Positions 1 through 8,370 of a stretch of DNA of 64,000 bases are shown one piece after another. The translations under genes were made by a program, and so were the position numbers. Within the stretch, counting starts at the first letter, position 1, and each line of letters begins with the position of its first letter. The stretch lies in assembly GCA_947498705.1 (NCBI GenBank), contig CANMLW010000015.1, positions 24,300 through 88,299 of the forward strand. The letters are read 5' to 3'. This stretch comes from an uncultured Aquimarina sp. Lineage in GTDB: Bacteria > Bacteroidota > Bacteroidia > Flavobacteriales > Flavobacteriaceae. The notes below the pieces were generated by a model that saw only the letters and a list, made by a program, of their open reading frames with translations, was not told the DNA's origin and made no database searches.

Positions 1-207
1 ACATTGTTTTTTTCCTCTAATAATATAAGTAAATTCATCAAATTCGGGAGTTTGAAAAGGTTCACTCCAATGCGGAGGAGCTACCATGTGAGCAATGCTA
101 ATTTGAGTGTTTTGATCTGTTGCCATTCCAAAATGTTCTTCAATCAATTTGCCATCGGTTGTTGGTACTACAAAAGGTGATCGTTGGATAATATATCGTT
201 TTTCCAT
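1..207 (-). CDS. Cupin-domain protein, cut by window edge
   Basis: The first 69 codons of a minus-strand gene are present; the rest lies beyond the left edge. The start ATG is at 207-205. The translation begins MEKRYIIQRSPFVVP and reaches a segment APPHWSEPF...EFDEFTYIIRGKK, which has the spacing of cupin motif 1 (histidines and acidic residues that hold a metal, then a Gly before the next strand). Cupins of this size are small beta-barrel metal-binding proteins, often sugar- or small-molecule-binding. No specific substrate can be given from this fragment. It is shorter than usual only because of the window boundary. Confidence 0.6.
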   Translation of the reverse strand, partial: MEKRYIIQRSPFVVPTTDGKLIEEHFGMATDQNTQISIAHMVAPPHWSEPFQTPEFDEFTYIIRGKKQC

Positions 208-288
208 GAAATTTGTGTTTGAATATTGTTACACTTAATGCTTTTTTGTCAAAACACAATAAGTCTTTATACGTTACAGAAAGAATGC

Positions 289-861
289 TTATTTATGCGT
301 GCTCCAGTCGATCCAAAAATGCTTGATTTTTGCCGAATTTGGTATGTCCTTAGTTGTGATTTTAATATCTGTCGAATGTTGAAACTCTTGAGATAATTCC
401 TTTTTGTCAATTGCAAAATATGCTTGTATACTATCTACAAATACTACTGCTGTACTTAGTGTATTATTAATTTTTGAAACTGTATAGTGATCTGTGATAT
501 CTTTAAATAAGCTTTCTGTAGATAAGCCCAAATCTGTTTTATATCGAGGGTCAATTATTTGGATAGAAGCGATTTTAGAATTAGGGTCAGTTTCATCATA
601 AGCCTCTAAAATAAGAAGCTTAGCCCCTCCTTTTTCGTAAACTTCAATTTCTTTGATGTTCTTTAAAAACTGATCCCCAGTTCTGGTTTTCGAAATAGAA
701 TCATTTGCAAATAAAGAATCTAATTGGCGAACTTTTATTTCGTTTGTAAGTGCTCCAATTCGATTGGTACTAATTTTAAAAGGATCTTGTTTCTCTTCTT
801 TTTGACAGCTTGTTAATACGAGTAGCACAAATAGTACTACTTTAAAAAATACTTTTTTCAT
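289..861 (-). CDS. Hypothetical lipoprotein, 190 aa
   Basis: The N-terminus has two Lys, a hydrophobic stretch and a lipobox ending LTSC at about residue 19, so the mature protein should be lipid-anchored in the cell envelope. The remainder is hydrophilic, with mixed alpha/beta character and no motif I recognise. It is a single gene: the neighbour on the left (cupin, 207) is 81 bases downstream and the DUF853 gene starts its stop side at 992. Function unknown. The signal sequence makes the start at 861 convincing. Confidence 0.7.
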   Translation of the reverse strand: MKKVFFKVVLFVLLVLTSCQKEEKQDPFKISTNRIGALTNEIKVRQLDSLFANDSISKTRTGDQFLKNIKEIEVYEKGGAKLLILEAYDETDPNSKIASIQIIDPRYKTDLGLSTESLFKDITDHYTVSKINNTLSTAVVFVDSIQAYFAIDKKELSQEFQHSTDIKITTKDIPNSAKIKHFWIDWSTHK

Positions 862-991
862 AGTGAGTTGAGTAAATAGTGTTCATATCGGTGTTTGCTA
901 AACATTTTTTAGAATGCATCGAGTAAAAACTTTCAGTATTCAGGATATAAAAAAAAGGGGGAAACATTATTGATTATATTATATAGAACAT

Positions 992-2521
992 TTACTTTAA
1001 TAATTTATTGAGAACACCCAAAGCACCTCTGATAAAAGTTGCGCTTGTCAAAACTTTAATAATTGCTTTTTCGGTGGTACTGGTTCTTCTTCTTGATGAA
1101 GATGAAGATTTTCGATTTAATTTTTCTCGTTCTTTTTTGGCTACTGCTTTTGCTTCTTGTGCTTCTGCCTTTTCAATTTTTTCGTTTAAAAGTTCGTACG
1201 CACTTTCTCTGTCTATTTCTTCATTATATTTGGGAATAAGAGCAGATTTTTTTAATAAAGTTTTTAGTTCTCCATCGGTTAAGATATCCATTCGACTCAT
1301 GGGAGCTCTTAGCATTGTTGCTGCTAATGGGGTAGGGCGCCCTTTTTCGTCCAGTGCAGATACCAATGCTTCTCCTATTCCTAGCGATGTGAGTATTTCT
1401 TTAGTGTCATAATACTCAGAAATTGGATAGTTTTCTGCAGTAAGTTTGATTGCTTTTCTGTCTTTTGCGGTAAAAGCTCTAAGAGCATGCTGTACTTTTA
1501 ATCCCAACTGGCCCAAAACACCATCAGGTACATCTGTTGGGTTTTGCGTAACAAAATAAAGTCCTACACCTTTAGATCTAATTAATTTTACAATACTTTC
1601 AATTTGCCCCATTAAGGCATTAGATGCTTCTTTGAAGATGAGATGTGCTTCGTCCAAAAATATGACCAATTCGGGTCTTCCACTATCTCCTTGTTCTGGA
1701 AATGTACCATATATCTCGGCAAGAAGACTAAGCATGAATGTAGAAAATAGTTTTGGCTTGTCCTGTATATCCGTTAATCTAATAATATTGATAACCCCTC
1801 TGCCGTTTTCATCAATTCTGCATAAATCTTGTACTTCAAAGGATTTTTCTCCAAAGAAAATATCTGCCCCTTGTTGCTCTAGTTCTACAATTTTTCGCAA
1901 AATGGCTCCCGTAGAAGCAGTAGAGATACGGCCATAGTCTTTTTCAAGTTCTTTTTTGCCTTCTTGTGTAGCAAATTGTAATACCTTTTTTAGATCTTTT
2001 AAGTCTAATAGTGGTAGTTTATTATCATCACAATATTTAAAAATAACAGAAATGATTCCTGCTTGCGTTGTAGTAACATCTAGGATTCTAGATAATAATA
2101 CAGGTCCAAACTCACTAACGGTAGCTCTAAGTCGAACTCCATCTTGATCAGAAAGAGACAAGATTTCTACCGGAAAATCTTTGGCTTCAAACGGAATGCC
2201 GATTTTCTCATGTCGCTCATCTATTTTTGGATGACCAGGGCTTGCAGCAGCAATACCACTTAGATCTCCTTTGATATCCATAAGCAAAACCGGAATACCC
2301 TGTTCGCTTAAGTTTTCTGCTAAAACTTGTAATGTCTTGGTTTTTCCGGTACCAGTTGCTCCGGCAATTAGGCCATGACGATTTAAGGTTTTTAAAGGTA
2401 TTTTTACATGGGCATCGGTAATCGTTTCGCCATTTAGCATAGCAGCTCCCAATGTTAAGAAATCTCCTTTGGTTTTGTATCCTTCATTAATATGATCAAA
2501 GAATGCTTGATTGTCACTCAT
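992..2521 (-). CDS. DUF853 / HerA-like ATPase (YjgR family)
   Basis: A 509-residue P-loop ATPase of the DUF853 family, represented by E. coli YjgR and related to the HerA/FtsK superfamily. A Walker A motif GATGTGKT sits at about residues 54-61 and a Walker B LVIFLDEAH near residue 290. The segment between, with IRSKGVGLYFVTQNPTD, matches the arginine/sensor region typical of these proteins. The C-terminal tail is rich in Lys, Arg and Ser (KSSSSSRRR) and probably disordered. Family members are cytoplasmic and of uncertain function. Length agrees with the family. It stands alone, with 162 bases to the divergent RidA-like gene. Confidence 0.85.
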   Translation of the reverse strand: MSDNQAFFDHINEGYKTKGDFLTLGAAMLNGETITDAHVKIPLKTLNRHGLIAGATGTGKTKTLQVLAENLSEQGIPVLLMDIKGDLSGIAAASPGHPKIDERHEKIGIPFEAKDFPVEILSLSDQDGVRLRATVSEFGPVLLSRILDVTTTQAGIISVIFKYCDDNKLPLLDLKDLKKVLQFATQEGKKELEKDYGRISTASTGAILRKIVELEQQGADIFFGEKSFEVQDLCRIDENGRGVINIIRLTDIQDKPKLFSTFMLSLLAEIYGTFPEQGDSGRPELVIFLDEAHLIFKEASNALMGQIESIVKLIRSKGVGLYFVTQNPTDVPDGVLGQLGLKVQHALRAFTAKDRKAIKLTAENYPISEYYDTKEILTSLGIGEALVSALDEKGRPTPLAATMLRAPMSRMDILTDGELKTLLKKSALIPKYNEEIDRESAYELLNEKIEKAEAQEAKAVAKKEREKLNRKSSSSSRRRTSTTEKAIIKVLTSATFIRGALGVLNKLLK

Positions 2522-2683
2522 AACGTATGATGTAATTTTGTATAAAAATAGGAATCTTAAGTTTTGTATCGAAATTATATATTATTTTTAATGGAAAGTA
2601 TGCTCAATTTTTCATTAGCATATAATGCTAAGTAATAGAAAAATTCAAGATGAGTTGAATAATAGAATTATAAAAAAATAACA

Positions 2684-3136
2684 ATGAAAATAATAGTTGT
2701 TTTCTCCTTTTTTTTGTTTTTGGTCGGATGTAAAACCGAAACAACCACTACCAAAAATCCAGTTGTTTTTCATAAAACCCATGAGCCCAAAAAATCTGAT
2801 GCACCTTTTTCTGATGCGGTTCAGGTTGGAGATTTATTCTTTTTGTCGGGTCAAATAGGAATGGATCATAGTGTAAGAAAATTGGTTGATGGAGGAATAG
2901 TGCCAGAAACAAAGCAGACCCTAGAAAATATTAAATCCGTTTTAGAACAACACGATTTACAATTAAAGGATGTAGTAAAATGTACGGTGATTTTGGCTGA
3001 TATTGAAGATTTTTCGGCTTTTAATAAGGTATATAAGACTTACTTTCCGCAGAAACCTGCACGTACTACTTTTGCGGCAAAAGGTTTGGCTGTTGGTGCT
3101 AAGATAGAAATCGAGTGTATTGCTGTGCGTAATTAG
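2684..3136 (+). CDS. RidA/YjgF-family lipoprotein
   Basis: This 150-residue protein has a lipobox signal (hydrophobic run then FLVGC, Cys about residue 16) followed by a linker and a complete RidA/YjgF/YER057c domain: VQVGDLFFLSGQIG, ENIKSVLEQHDLQLKDVVKCTV, then PARTTFAAKGL with the conserved Arg that binds the carboxylate in RidA, and KIEIECIAV at the end. Cytosolic RidA hydrolyses reactive enamines/imines made by PLP enzymes. Here the domain is predicted to be anchored outside the inner membrane, so the substrate is probably different. It is 79 bases upstream of queE but with its own start and no evident link. Confidence 0.85.
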   Translation: MKIIVVFSFFLFLVGCKTETTTTKNPVVFHKTHEPKKSDAPFSDAVQVGDLFFLSGQIGMDHSVRKLVDGGIVPETKQTLENIKSVLEQHDLQLKDVVKCTVILADIEDFSAFNKVYKTYFPQKPARTTFAAKGLAVGAKIEIECIAVRN

Positions 3137-3200
3137 CATTTATTTTGATGAGGTCCATTAATACTTGCTAACCAATGTTTAACAGATCACTATTATTAAT

Positions 3201-3208
3201 TACCTTTG
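3201..3208 (+). promoter_or_regulatory. Candidate -7 box for queE
   Basis: TACCTTTG matches the Bacteroidota -7 consensus TAnnTTTG and ends 7 bases before the queE ATG. A clear -33 TTTG is not seen. The expected transcript would have almost no leader. Confidence 0.4.
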
Positions 3209-3215
3209 CATCCTT

Positions 3216-3845
3216 ATGCAAGAAAGTATACAAAAATTGGTTAATGATGGAAAAATGCTTCCTCTGATGGAAGAATTTTATACCATTCAGGGAGAAGGAT
3301 ATCATAAAGGCACTGCTGCGTATTTTGTTAGAATTGGTGGTTGTGATGTTGGTTGTCATTGGTGCGATGTTAAAGAAAGTTGGAATTCAGAACTGCATCC
3401 CCCTACAAATACAGATTATATAGTAGAGAATGCTGTGAAATATAGTAATGTGGTTGTGGTTACTGGGGGAGAACCTCTTACTTGGGATATGTCAAGGTTA
3501 ACGCAAGGACTTAAGGAAAAAGGTGCACAGACGCATATAGAAACTTCTGGAGCGTATCCTTTATCAGGCAGTTGGGATTGGATTTGTCTTTCACCTAAAA
3601 AAGTGAAACTACCTAAGGAAGAAGTATACCAAAAGGCCAATGAATTAAAATGTATAGTGTATAATAAAAGCGATTTTGAATTTGCAGAAGAGCAAGCAGC
3701 CAAAGTCTCTGATCAATGCATTCTATATTTACAGCCCGAATGGAGTGTACGAGAAAAAATGATCCCTTCTATTGTAAACTATGTAATGGAAAATCCAAAA
3801 TGGAAAGTATCTCTTCAAACACATAAATACCTAAATATTCCATAA
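3216..3845 (+). CDS. queE: 7-carboxy-7-deazaguanine synthase QueE
   Basis: A radical SAM enzyme that converts 6-carboxy-tetrahydropterin to 7-carboxy-7-deazaguanine in the pathway to queuosine (preQ0/preQ1). The N-terminal part EEFYTIQGEGYHKGTAAYF and the cluster motif C-x3-C-x2-C (Cys43, Cys47, Cys50 in GGCDVGCHWC) bind SAM and the 4Fe-4S cluster. VVVTGGEPL is the GGE motif of radical SAM proteins, and the C-terminus QTHKYLNIP is typical of QueE. At 209 residues the length is normal. No other queuosine genes lie next to it. The ATG sits directly behind a promoter box. Confidence 0.93.
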   Translation: MQESIQKLVNDGKMLPLMEEFYTIQGEGYHKGTAAYFVRIGGCDVGCHWCDVKESWNSELHPPTNTDYIVENAVKYSNVVVVTGGEPLTWDMSRLTQGLKEKGAQTHIETSGAYPLSGSWDWICLSPKKVKLPKEEVYQKANELKCIVYNKSDFEFAEEQAAKVSDQCILYLQPEWSVREKMIPSIVNYVMENPKWKVSLQTHKYLNIP

Positions 3846-4082
3846 TAAAGATACTTATTGATGTTTTTTGAGTTTTAGATAGGCATTATGTAGAATACTA
3901 TATAAAATCGATAGGGTATAAAAGGGGAAAAAACCCCTGTAAATGACGTTTTTAAGTAGGAAAATTCTATATCTATAAAATTGTTTTAAGTAAGTTTTTT
4001 GCACTATGTCGATTATAAGTGTTTTATGTCTAAAAAATGATTTAGAAGATGTTAATTATTTTAGGATTGCCGTTTTGGGTGT

Positions 4083-4090
4083 TATCTTTG
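4083..4090 (+). promoter_or_regulatory. Candidate -7 box of first mini-ORF
   Basis: TATCTTTG matches TAnnTTTG, 26 bases upstream of the ATG at 4117. The same octamer occurs 27 bases upstream of the second mini-ORF. A good -33 element is not visible here. Confidence 0.45.
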
Positions 4091-4116
4091 TATAACAAAT
4101 TATAAATCAAAAAGTT

Positions 4117-4215
4117 ATGAGGCTATTTTACGGTATTTTGATTATTGATTTTAAAGCGTTGCGAAATTTTTTAAAACAATTACCATCGGCTTGTAGTAAT
4201 GCAATCCACAGATAA
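4117..4215 (+). CDS. 32-residue mini-protein, copy 1
   Basis: A short ORF of 32 codons beginning M-R-LFY and ending AIHR. It shares 15 of 32 positions, with no gaps, with the ORF at 4360-4458: M-x-LFY at the start, F12, FLK at 18-20, LP at 22-23, A25 and the terminal AIHR. The nucleotide sequence is also conserved around the start (GGCTATTTTAC). Both copies have TATCTTTG 26-27 bases upstream. Paralogous conservation in frame with promoter boxes argues that it is translated. It is cationic with an amphipathic middle. I do not recognise the family and give no function. Confidence 0.6.
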   Translation: MRLFYGILIIDFKALRNFLKQLPSACSNAIHR

Positions 4216-4301
4216 CAGAAATTAAGGAGAAGGTGTAGCTTAATTTAATTGAGTAATTTATCGATAAAATTTGAAATTACATCTAAATCCGAAAAAAATC
4301 A

Positions 4302-4332
4302 TTGTTACACTATTCTTTGAGTAGTATCTTTG
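4302..4332 (+). promoter_or_regulatory. Promoter of second mini-ORF
   Basis: TTG at 4302-4304, a 20-base spacer, then TATCTTTG at 4325-4332, which fits the Bacteroidota sigma-A promoter (-33 TTG, -7 TAnnTTTG). It lies 27 bases before the ATG at 4360. Confidence 0.55.
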
Positions 4333-4359
4333 AAATATAATTAATTATAAAAACAACAT

Positions 4360-4458
4360 ATGGGGCTATTTTACACAAAATTTAAGTTAACTTTTAGAGT
4401 AGTAATGGATTTTCTAAAAGAATTACCTGGTGCATCGGGACATGCAATTCATAGGTAA
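4360..4458 (+). CDS. 32-residue mini-protein, copy 2
   Basis: Second copy of the 32-codon ORF, beginning M-G-LFY and ending AIHR, 243 bases after the first copy. Substitutions between the copies are mostly conservative (K/R at 13, Q/E at 21, N/D at 17, I/L at 10). It has its own promoter (4302-4332) and is followed by a strong terminator (4505-4538). A further GCTATTTTAC at 4466-4475, matching the start region of both ORFs but without an ATG, may be the remnant of a third copy. Too short for a signal peptide plus cargo; it may be a membrane-active or regulatory peptide, but this is a guess. Confidence 0.62.
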   Translation: MGLFYTKFKLTFRVVMDFLKELPGASGHAIHR

Positions 4459-4504
4459 TTAAAGAGCTATTTTACCAAGTTAATTGGGGAAAAATTACTT
4501 AATA

Positions 4505-4538
4505 AAACAACATTGGTTGCTATACCAATGTTGTTTTT
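4505..4538 (+). terminator. Rho-independent terminator after mini-ORFs
   Basis: AAACAACATTGGT pairs with ACCAATGTTGTTT around a 6-base loop and runs into TTTTT. It ends the transcript of the two mini-ORFs. Confidence 0.85.
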
Positions 4539-4619
4539 GTATATAGGATACTCTTGAAATTAATAAGATCTTAGTAGTAGTTTATTAATAAACTACTTAA
4601 TTAATCTGTGATTTTTCTA

Positions 4620-5153
4620 TTAGATAACAAAAGGGACTTCAACTCTTGTGGTGTCCCATCCAAGAACCATGTGATATCCTTTATCAGCTTTTTTGAAAGC
4701 GATAGAGAAAACTTCTAATTCTTTTCCTGCAGCTACAGGAACCTTGATTCTTGCAACATCTTTATCTTTATTGTAGGTGTAAGCACCCCAAATATCAAGA
4801 TCAGAATTGATAATAACAGTCCATTCTTTTTCTCCAGGAATAGTGAATAAAGAATAGGTTCCTGCTTTAACAGTTTGTTCGCCTATTTTGGTATCTTGAT
4901 AAAACTTAATTTCTGTTGCTTCATCTGCTCCCGTTCTCCATACGGCATCAAACCCTACAAGGTTACCAAAAATTTTACGCCCTTTTTTTTGAGGTCTACT
5001 ATAAATAACTTTTATTTCGGGTGCAGAATTTCTATCCTTTTTTGCATAAGAAATATCGGTAGGACTCTTTTGTAATCCAGCAAACTTTTGGGCATTTGAA
5101 GTGAAAACAACTCCTAAAAAGGCAAGCATTACTAATAACAGCGATTTTTTCAT
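4620..5153 (-). CDS. DUF2911 secreted protein
   Basis: A 177-residue protein if started at the ATG at 5153, which gives a normal signal peptide (MKKSLLLVMLAFLGVVFTSNAQ). The open frame extends 21 codons further upstream, but that part lacks signal-peptide character. The body has features of DUF2911, common in Bacteroidota: APEIKVIYSRPQKKGRKIFG, VWRTGADEATEIKF, KAGTYSLFTIPGEKEWTVIIN. Expected in the periplasm or envelope; biochemical role unknown. It converges with the mini-ORF unit and diverges from asnB. Confidence 0.85.
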   Translation of the reverse strand: MKKSLLLVMLAFLGVVFTSNAQKFAGLQKSPTDISYAKKDRNSAPEIKVIYSRPQKKGRKIFGNLVGFDAVWRTGADEATEIKFYQDTKIGEQTVKAGTYSLFTIPGEKEWTVIINSDLDIWGAYTYNKDKDVARIKVPVAAGKELEVFSIAFKKADKGYHMVLGWDTTRVEVPFVI

Positions 5154-5368
5154 AGTTCCAAATTTTATTTTGATTATATCTACAAATATATTGGTCAGTA
5201 TAGACCCATCACACAATTGTCAATATAATATTCTGTTAAATCTACTTGATAACACTTTAATCTCTTTTTGTGTTTTATTCTATATTAAAGTTTCATTTTT
5301 TATTTAAAATTTATTTTATAGTTATAAATTGAAATCAATAACAATCATATTGTTTTTGTTTTGTAACT

Positions 5369-5380
5369 ATATGATCATAT
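5369..5380. promoter_or_regulatory. 12-bp palindrome upstream of asnB
   Basis: ATATGATCATAT is a perfect palindrome ending 30 bases before the asnB ATG. It overlaps a weak -7-like sequence CATATTTG (5376-5383). It could be an operator, but no regulator is identified. Confidence 0.3.
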
Positions 5381-5410
5381 TTGCCTTTTAAAATTATATA
5401 AAGTAAAGAT

Positions 5411-7075
5411 ATGTGTGGAATTGTTTGCGCTTTTGATTTAAAGCAAGAGTCAGAAATATTAAGGCCTCAATTATTAGAAATGTCTAAAAAGATTCGTCAT
5501 AGAGGTCCAGATTGGAGTGGGATATATTCTAATAACAAAGCAATTCTTGCTCATGAAAGATTGGCTATTGTGGATCCAATTTCTGGTAAACAGCCTCTTT
5601 TTAGTGAAGATGAAAAATTAATTCTCGCTGCAAATGGTGAGATTTATAATCATACAAAGTTACGTGAACAAGTTGATCAAAATTACAATTTTCAAACTGC
5701 TTCAGATTGTGAGGTTATTTTGGCTTTGTATAAAGAAAGGGGAGTTGATTTTCTGGATGATTTAAATGGTATTTTTGCCTTCGCATTATATGATGTAGAA
5801 AAGGATTCGTATTTGATTGCAAGAGATCATATGGGGATTATTCCTTTGTATATGGGGTGGGATCAAAATGGAACCTTTTATGTCGCTTCAGAATTAAAAG
5901 CATTGGAAGGTGTGTGTACTAAGATCGAATTGTTTCCGCCGGGACATTACCTGTATAGTAAAGAAGGAGAAATTAAAAGATGGTATACTAGAGACTGGTC
6001 AGATTTCAGTAGTGTAAAAGAAAATCAAACTAGTATCGATGAGGTTAGAGAGGCTTTAGAGGCTGCCGTTCACAGACAATTAATGTCTGATGTACCCTAT
6101 GGTGTTTTACTTTCTGGTGGTTTGGACTCGTCTGTTACTTCTGCTATTGCAAAAAAATACTCTGAAAAGAGAATAGAATCTGGTGATACAAAAGACGCAT
6201 GGTGGCCAAAACTACATTCTTTTTCTGTAGGATTAGAAGGATCTCCTGATTTGGCAGCAGCACAAAAGGTTGCAGACCATATAGGTACAGTACATCATGA
6301 GATTAAATTTACTATACAAGAAGGGTTAGATGCAATAAAAGATGTGATATATAACCTTGAAACCTATGATATAACTACAATTAGAGCTTCTACGCCTATG
6401 TACTTAATGGCTAGAGTTATTAAATCCATGGGAGTGAAAATGGTATTGTCTGGTGAGGGAGCCGATGAGCTTTTTGGAGGGTACTTGTATTTTCATAAAG
6501 CACCAAACTCTAGAGAATTTCATGAAGAAACCGTTCGTAAACTGGATAAATTGCATATGTATGATTGCTTGAGAGCAAATAAATCACTTGCTGCATGGGG
6601 TATAGAGGGTAGAGTACCATTTTTAGATAAAGAGTTTATGGATGTTGCTATGCGTATTAACCCGCAGGATAAAATGATAAATGGAGAGAGAATGGAAAAA
6701 TGGGTGATTCGTAAAGCGTTCGAATCTTATTTGCCAGAGAGTGTAGCATGGAGACAAAAAGAGCAGTTTTCTGATGGAGTGGGATATAGCTGGATCGACA
6801 CATTAAAAGAGGTTGTCGAGACAGAAGTTAGTGATGAACAAATGGCAAATGCACATTTTAGATTCCCAATACAAACTCCACAAAATAAAGAAGAGTTTTA
6901 CTACCGCTCAATTTTTGAAGGTCATTTTCCTAGCGATGCGGCAGCATTAAGTGTACCACAAGAGCCATCGGTAGCTTGTAGTACCAAAATAGCTTTAGAA
7001 TGGGATGAAGCTTTCAAAAACATGAATGATCCAAGTGGAAGAGCAGTGGCTAATGTGCATGATGAGGCATATTAG
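5411..7075 (+). CDS. asnB: Asparagine synthase B, glutamine-hydrolysing
   Basis: Makes asparagine from aspartate, glutamine and ATP. The N-terminal glutaminase domain starts MCGIVCAF, with Cys2 as the nucleophile after Met removal, and continues with RHRGPDWSG and NGEIYNH. The C-terminal synthetase domain has the ATP-binding loop LLSGGLDSS (about residues 233-241) and LSGEGADELFGGYLYF. The 554-residue length and the C-terminal DPSGRAV match the bacterial AsnB type. Single gene with two hairpins behind it and a palindrome in front of it. Confidence 0.96.
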   Translation: MCGIVCAFDLKQESEILRPQLLEMSKKIRHRGPDWSGIYSNNKAILAHERLAIVDPISGKQPLFSEDEKLILAANGEIYNHTKLREQVDQNYNFQTASDCEVILALYKERGVDFLDDLNGIFAFALYDVEKDSYLIARDHMGIIPLYMGWDQNGTFYVASELKALEGVCTKIELFPPGHYLYSKEGEIKRWYTRDWSDFSSVKENQTSIDEVREALEAAVHRQLMSDVPYGVLLSGGLDSSVTSAIAKKYSEKRIESGDTKDAWWPKLHSFSVGLEGSPDLAAAQKVADHIGTVHHEIKFTIQEGLDAIKDVIYNLETYDITTIRASTPMYLMARVIKSMGVKMVLSGEGADELFGGYLYFHKAPNSREFHEETVRKLDKLHMYDCLRANKSLAAWGIEGRVPFLDKEFMDVAMRINPQDKMINGERMEKWVIRKAFESYLPESVAWRQKEQFSDGVGYSWIDTLKEVVETEVSDEQMANAHFRFPIQTPQNKEEFYYRSIFEGHFPSDAAALSVPQEPSVACSTKIALEWDEAFKNMNDPSGRAVANVHDEAY

Positions 7076-7113
7076 TTAATGGATTAGCTGTGCATAAACT
7101 TGTATTGAAAATG

Positions 7114-7147
7114 AAGAGGCTGCCAAAAAAGGCAGCTTCTTTTTTTT
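7114..7147 (+). terminator. Terminator of asnB
   Basis: AAGAGGCTGCC pairs with GGCAGCTTCT around AAAAAA, followed by a run of eight T. Confidence 0.88.
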
Positions 7148-7184
7148 AAAGGCTGCCTAAATCTTTTTAGACAGCCTTTTTATA
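7148..7184 (+). terminator. Second hairpin behind asnB
   Basis: AAAGGCTGCCTAAA pairs with TTTAGACAGCCTTT with one mismatch, then TTTTAT. It shares the GGCTGCC core with the first hairpin and may be a back-up terminator made by duplication. Confidence 0.7.
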
Positions 7185-7209
7185 TATCTAAAAAATTAAT
7201 TTCGGCTAT

Positions 7210-8370
7210 TTAACTACCACAAGCACCATCATTTCTCCATCTGTTTTCATTGGTTAATGTGTAAAGTGTATTGTTGTAGACAACTTTATCTCCTGGGCTG
7301 TATCTGGTATTACTATTATATGCACTTACTCCTTGACATTTATCAACTGGTTGTGGATCTGAAGTTCCGCATTTTCCAAGGCGATTCCAGGCAGAAAAAT
7401 CCAATTCATATAAGTAGTCATTATAAACAACTTTATCTCCGACATTATATCGGGTGTTTCTGTTGTATTCTGCAATTCCTGCACATATATCAGAAGGATT
7501 AGGATTGGTTGAACGGTAAACACTGTTCGTTCCTTGTATATCTAATGCAGAAATACTTTGTTGTGCTCCTGTATACGCTTGATTGGTTCTTACGTCTACA
7601 ATAGTTGGTTTGCTTCTGTCTATAGCAAATGCGTATGGGTGATACATCATAATAGATTTTATATCAAAATCTTTAGTGGTAAGAAGTGCAGATGAACTTT
7701 TCTGAAAGTTACCTTCGAACCCTGCTTTAATATTGCTAAATATAATTCTTACGTGGTTGTCACGATCAGGACGCGTTTGTTCATGTAAAAAGCCTAAGGT
7801 ATGTCCAATCTCATGAGCAATTAAGCTTGCGCCTGCGTTTCTTCCTAGTAGTAGTGTTCCAGAGTTTCCTCTGGCACCAATAGTCGCCCGACCACAACCA
7901 GAACATACATCGGTTGATTCTGATATCGTTACATAGGTAGATTCATTGGTTCGCTCTTTAAAACGAACATTGGTTTTTGTAGACCATTCAGAAATTGCTT
8001 TTTGCAACTCTGAGCGTAGATTACTGTTTAGGTTACTTATTCTATAAATAACCGTATTGTTAGCCCATTTATTAGCATAACTTGCTAACGATAATTTTGC
8101 TTGTATTTCTTCGTCAGGAACTCGATCTTGTGCAGAAGGTAATGGGACGTCTGATAACTGATCGTTGTCAAATTCCATATCATCTGCCAACCATTTTCCG
8201 TTTTCACTTTTCGATACATAAACAGATACATCTCCAAAGTATTTTTGAACCACTTCTGATTGATCTGTGTCATTTGCGGCCTCGAAACTTTCATCACTAC
8301 ATGAAGCATTAAAAAGAATTAGTGATACTAATGCCAATTTGGCAAACTGAATTAAATTGTTTGTTTTCAT
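7210..8370 (-). CDS. Astacin-family zinc metalloprotease lipoprotein
   Basis: A 386-residue exported protease. A lipobox ends NASC (Cys24). After a propeptide-like region the catalytic domain carries the astacin zinc signature HEIGHTLGFLHEQTRPDRD, with His186, Glu187, His190 and His196, and the Met-turn SIMMYHP near residue 241. Two similar C-terminal modules of about 42 residues follow (each with YN.NTRY..GDKVVYN..LY and a closing Cys-Gly), resembling the small chitin/carbohydrate-binding repeats of CBM5/12 type. Flavastacin of a related bacterium is of this protease family. Likely an envelope or surface endopeptidase. No operon partner. Confidence 0.92.
   Translation of the reverse strand: MKTNNLIQFAKLALVSLILFNASCSDESFEAANDTDQSEVVQKYFGDVSVYVSKSENGKWLADDMEFDNDQLSDVPLPSAQDRVPDEEIQAKLSLASYANKWANNTVIYRISNLNSNLRSELQKAISEWSTKTNVRFKERTNESTYVTISESTDVCSGCGRATIGARGNSGTLLLGRNAGASLIAHEIGHTLGFLHEQTRPDRDNHVRIIFSNIKAGFEGNFQKSSSALLTTKDFDIKSIMMYHPYAFAIDRSKPTIVDVRTNQAYTGAQQSISALDIQGTNSVYRSTNPNPSDICAGIAEYNRNTRYNVGDKVVYNDYLYELDFSAWNRLGKCGTSDPQPVDKCQGVSAYNSNTRYSPGDKVVYNNTLYTLTNENRWRNDGACGS

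Noticed and set aside
1008..1412. Plus-strand ORF opposite the DUF853 gene
   Set aside because: The DUF853 frame has clear ATPase motifs; the opposite frame is low-complexity.
7148..7184. Second hairpin as terminator for the astacin gene on the minus strand
   Set aside because: On the minus strand the hairpin is followed by A, not T; it suits only the plus strand.
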